64,000 nucleotides of DNA from Sphagnum magellanicum (Eukaryota; Streptophyta; Sphagnopsida; Sphagnales; Sphagnaceae). Below, one piece after another: positions 61,772 through 64,000 of this stretch. The stretch lies in contig CM038910.1 in assembly GCA_021904315.1 (NCBI GenBank), forward strand, positions 9,610,001 through 9,674,000. The letters run 5' to 3'. The translations under genes and the position numbers were made by a program. Position 1 is the stretch's first letter, and each line of letters begins with the position of its first letter. The notes below the pieces were generated by a model that saw only the letters and a program-made list of their open reading frames with translations, was not told the DNA's origin and made no database searches.

Positions 61772-62078
61772 AGGGGATGAAACTCACTTCACCACCCAAA
61801 TTGGTGGAAAAACTAGTTTGGATCCCAGTTATTTCATTTTGTAAAATTTCATTCTCAGTTGCACATATGATGCCCTATTATACTGAAGCTGGTCAGTCTT
61901 GCCCCCTAATCGCCTTACTTTAATAGGGGATGAAACTCAATTTACCACCCAAATTGGTGGAAAAACTAGTTTGGATCCCAATTATTTCATTTTGTAAACT
62001 TTCATTCCCAGTTGCGCATTTGATGCCCTATTATACTGAAACTGGTCGGTCTTGCCCCCTAATCGCCTGACTTTAATG
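61772..62078 (+). repeat. Perfectly abutting duplication of 153 bp
   Basis: Unit 1 is 61772-61924 and unit 2 is 61925-62078. Both begin AGGGGATGAAACTCA, pass through CCCAAATTGGTGGAAAAACT and CCCTATTATACTGAA, and end near ACTTTAAT. I count only about a dozen differences by eye. The copies are head-to-tail without spacer, so the duplication is comparatively recent. The word ACCACCCAAATTGGTGG is partly self-complementary. Confidence 0.92.
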
Positions 62079-62960
62079 TCTCAATAACAATTAAATTGTT
62101 TGTTAAAAGATTAAGGGTGGCTAACCACCAAAAAAACATCATTAGTTTCATGAAACATGTGTAGTGTAATACCTTGGTGGCTTCAACACAAATTTTATTA
62201 CTTTCAGGATTGCTGAAATTTTCACCCGAAAAGTAATTCAAAAAAAAAAATTTGTGAAGAAAAATTAAGAATCTTTTGGGACATTTGGGAATATTTTATT
62301 TTTCAAAATGAAATCTTCAAATTTAACTCATTATTGGGCAGACATGTGTTGAAACTGCCCCTGTACTATAGTATGTGTTTCAAATAGAGCCTCAAATGTA
62401 GATTGGCCATTGGACGACACAAGCTCACACAAATGCAAACACATGGCATTAAAGTTATGCTTGCATACAATTTTGTTATGACCCCTTGCACACTTGAAGT
62501 GTACTCTTCATTTGGTTTGCACCTAAAAGAAGTTTCATCACACATATCTAAAGACTTTATCTTATGGGGAATATTAAAACCCATACACACTTAAAAGTAG
62601 GTTGTTGAGGCATCAATGACAAAAACTCAAGCAAGCAAACAAACACATATTTGGTTAAGATCACCTACATGCAGAAGGTGTTTTTATCACATGGACTACA
62701 TACAAAAAAGGAAGTCATCAAATATGACTAAAACTTTACCTTATTTTGATCATTTACCAAGTCCACAAACCATGTCAAAAGCTTCCTTTTCAGCCCATGG
62801 TCCTTCAAACATGTCATGGATCCATTTCATTGGAAAAAAAAAGTATATGTTATGAATGTTATCACATGCGTTATAATGTGACAAGCAAGATTGAGCTCCC
62901 TTTCCATCTAACTTGATAGAAAGGCTATGAAAATTGCAGAATGACCTAAGGAGAATATGC
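62079..62960. other. AT-rich intergenic DNA, no gene seen
   Basis: Short open frames of 60-79 codons occur on both strands, but none has a recognisable domain or gene-like composition. Confidence 0.4.
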
Positions 62961-64000
62961 AGATTCCGCAATTCTGGCACGGTTGCGTCGTCTTCTTCTT
63001 CGTCTTCCTCGCTCGCGTAGTTCGGTTTTCGACGATTTCGTTTTGCGCTTCCCGCCAGTGTTTCTCTTGTCTTTTCTCAGGATATCTTGTTGGAGAAGCT
63101 GCTGCTGAGATTGGGTTTTATGTGGGAGTTTTGATGTCTACCCATTTGCTATAAAATTGGGCAAAGTTCGAGAGAAAGCAAGGTACCTACCAGGGTTTGG
63201 AGGAATCTCTGAATTAGGGTTTTGTGTTTTGTTTTGCTCTGGTGGTTTTTTTTTTTCGAGCTTCACCATCGATCGTTTTGGTGTGGCCGATTGAGGGATG
63301 ACCTGCTTTTTTTCTTTCGGTGATCACTTTTTTGGGTTTGGGTTTTCGGCGGACGCAGATTTTGTTTCATGTGTGCCGAGTTGTTGTTTTTTAGTGTGAA
63401 CAAGAAGAAGGAAAAGAAGAAGCGGTTTTGTTCGTGGGTGCCTTCGTTTGATTCAAGTGTGTGTTTTCTTTTGTGATGCCCCAAGAATGCATTTGGCAAC
63501 GGTTGCCTGGTAAGTAAATTTCGTGGCAAATGTATTGCAGCAAGGATTTCGCAAAACCCCACCTGTATCATGTGTTCTTTCCTGAGTGCAAGTACTCATG
63601 ATATTTGGGTTTTAGTTTTTTTGGATTTTGGAGCTAGAACACAATTACGAAGTTGCAAAGATTGCATGAACTCTCATGAATCCATGTTCCAGTCTCAAAA
63701 ATTGTACTTATGGGTGAAAGCGTGAAAAAGGAGCCATGAAATGTGTGGACAATCCTTCAAGACTATTTTTTGAATTTTTGAAAAATCACCATGGGAACAT
63801 TATATAACAAAAAAAACTGTCCATCCCTTCCCTTCAGAGATCGTGCATGTATGGTAGAGAAAACATAATTCTGAAGGTTCTTCCAGCATTTGCTATCAAA
63901 AAATTCTGGTTTTTTAGGTTAAGCTATCATCTATCTGGTCATGAGTCCCTCACTTTCATAAGGAATTCCCATTGCTGCTGAATCACTGTGTTGGCAACAA
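62961..64000 (+). other. Probable 5' end of a gene leaving the window
   Basis: G+C content jumps at about 62965, with CGTCGTCTTCTTCTTCGTC and CGCTCGCGTAG words, followed by a leader-like stretch containing CAGGGTTTGGAGGAATC and TTAGGGTTTTG. A candidate donor CTG|GTAAGT lies near 63511, following an ATG at 63475 that would encode only MPQECIWQRLP before the splice. No downstream exon with a recognisable domain lies within the window, so neither product nor strand can be confirmed. Confidence 0.3.

Noticed and set aside
1-64000. tRNA, rRNA and organelle-derived inserts
   Set aside because: I looked for tRNA-like T-arm words and plastid or mitochondrial gene sequences and saw none I could support. 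A dedicated covariance-model scan was not possible.

Overview
The window is nuclear DNA of a land plant. Genes have GT-AG introns and plant-specific families: a plastid-type serine hydroxymethyltransferase, ARID-HMG proteins, and a homologue of Arabidopsis At4g15545/NAIP. Plant-type telomere-like TTTAGGG words also occur. The very AT-rich, repeat-laden intergenic DNA and the mix of families would fit a seed-free plant (bryophyte, lycophyte or fern), but the sequence alone does not settle the lineage.

Layout. 1-2.5 kb: AT-rich flank with a small TIR element and a duplicated block ahead of the first gene. 2.56-6.22 kb (+): an 11-exon serine hydroxymethyltransferase gene whose joined frame is open for 580 residues. 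6.9-8.4 kb (+): a decayed pogo-like DDE transposase. 9.5-10.1 kb: degenerate minisatellites. 11.29-15.59 kb (-) and 26.59-31.09 kb (+): two divergently oriented ARID-HMG paralogues separated by 11 kb of AT-rich DNA. The minus-strand copy has one more exon than its partner. 31.9-36.4 kb: a degenerate tandem array, then an almost complete but dead BED-finger hAT transposase on the minus strand, split by about 1.7 kb of foreign DNA. 38.4-43.2 kb (+): a minisatellite followed by a 9-exon NAIP-like coiled-coil gene. 43.2-57.3 kb: repeats and transposon debris, including a 32-bp x 6 tandem array, a decayed reverse-transcriptase-associated ORF, a second copy of a MITE first seen at 25.4 kb, and a repeated palindromic motif. 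57.3-58.9 kb: a foldback element, then a short gene for a secreted 153-residue protein I cannot assign. 60.4-62.1 kb: three unrelated head-to-tail duplications. 63-64 kb: probably the 5' end of a gene that leaves the window.

The genes do not form a pathway. SHMT serves one-carbon metabolism, the ARID-HMG pair are chromatin/DNA-binding proteins, the NAIP-like protein probably belongs to the endomembrane system, and the small protein is exported. I found no discrete new multi-gene system. The most informative signals are the exon-number difference between the ARID-HMG paralogues, the orphan secreted protein, the nested transposon structures, and several perfect or near-perfect inverted repeats.

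All splice sites were placed by eye from conserved protein sequence, GT/AG dinucleotides and phase. Untranslated regions are only approximate.
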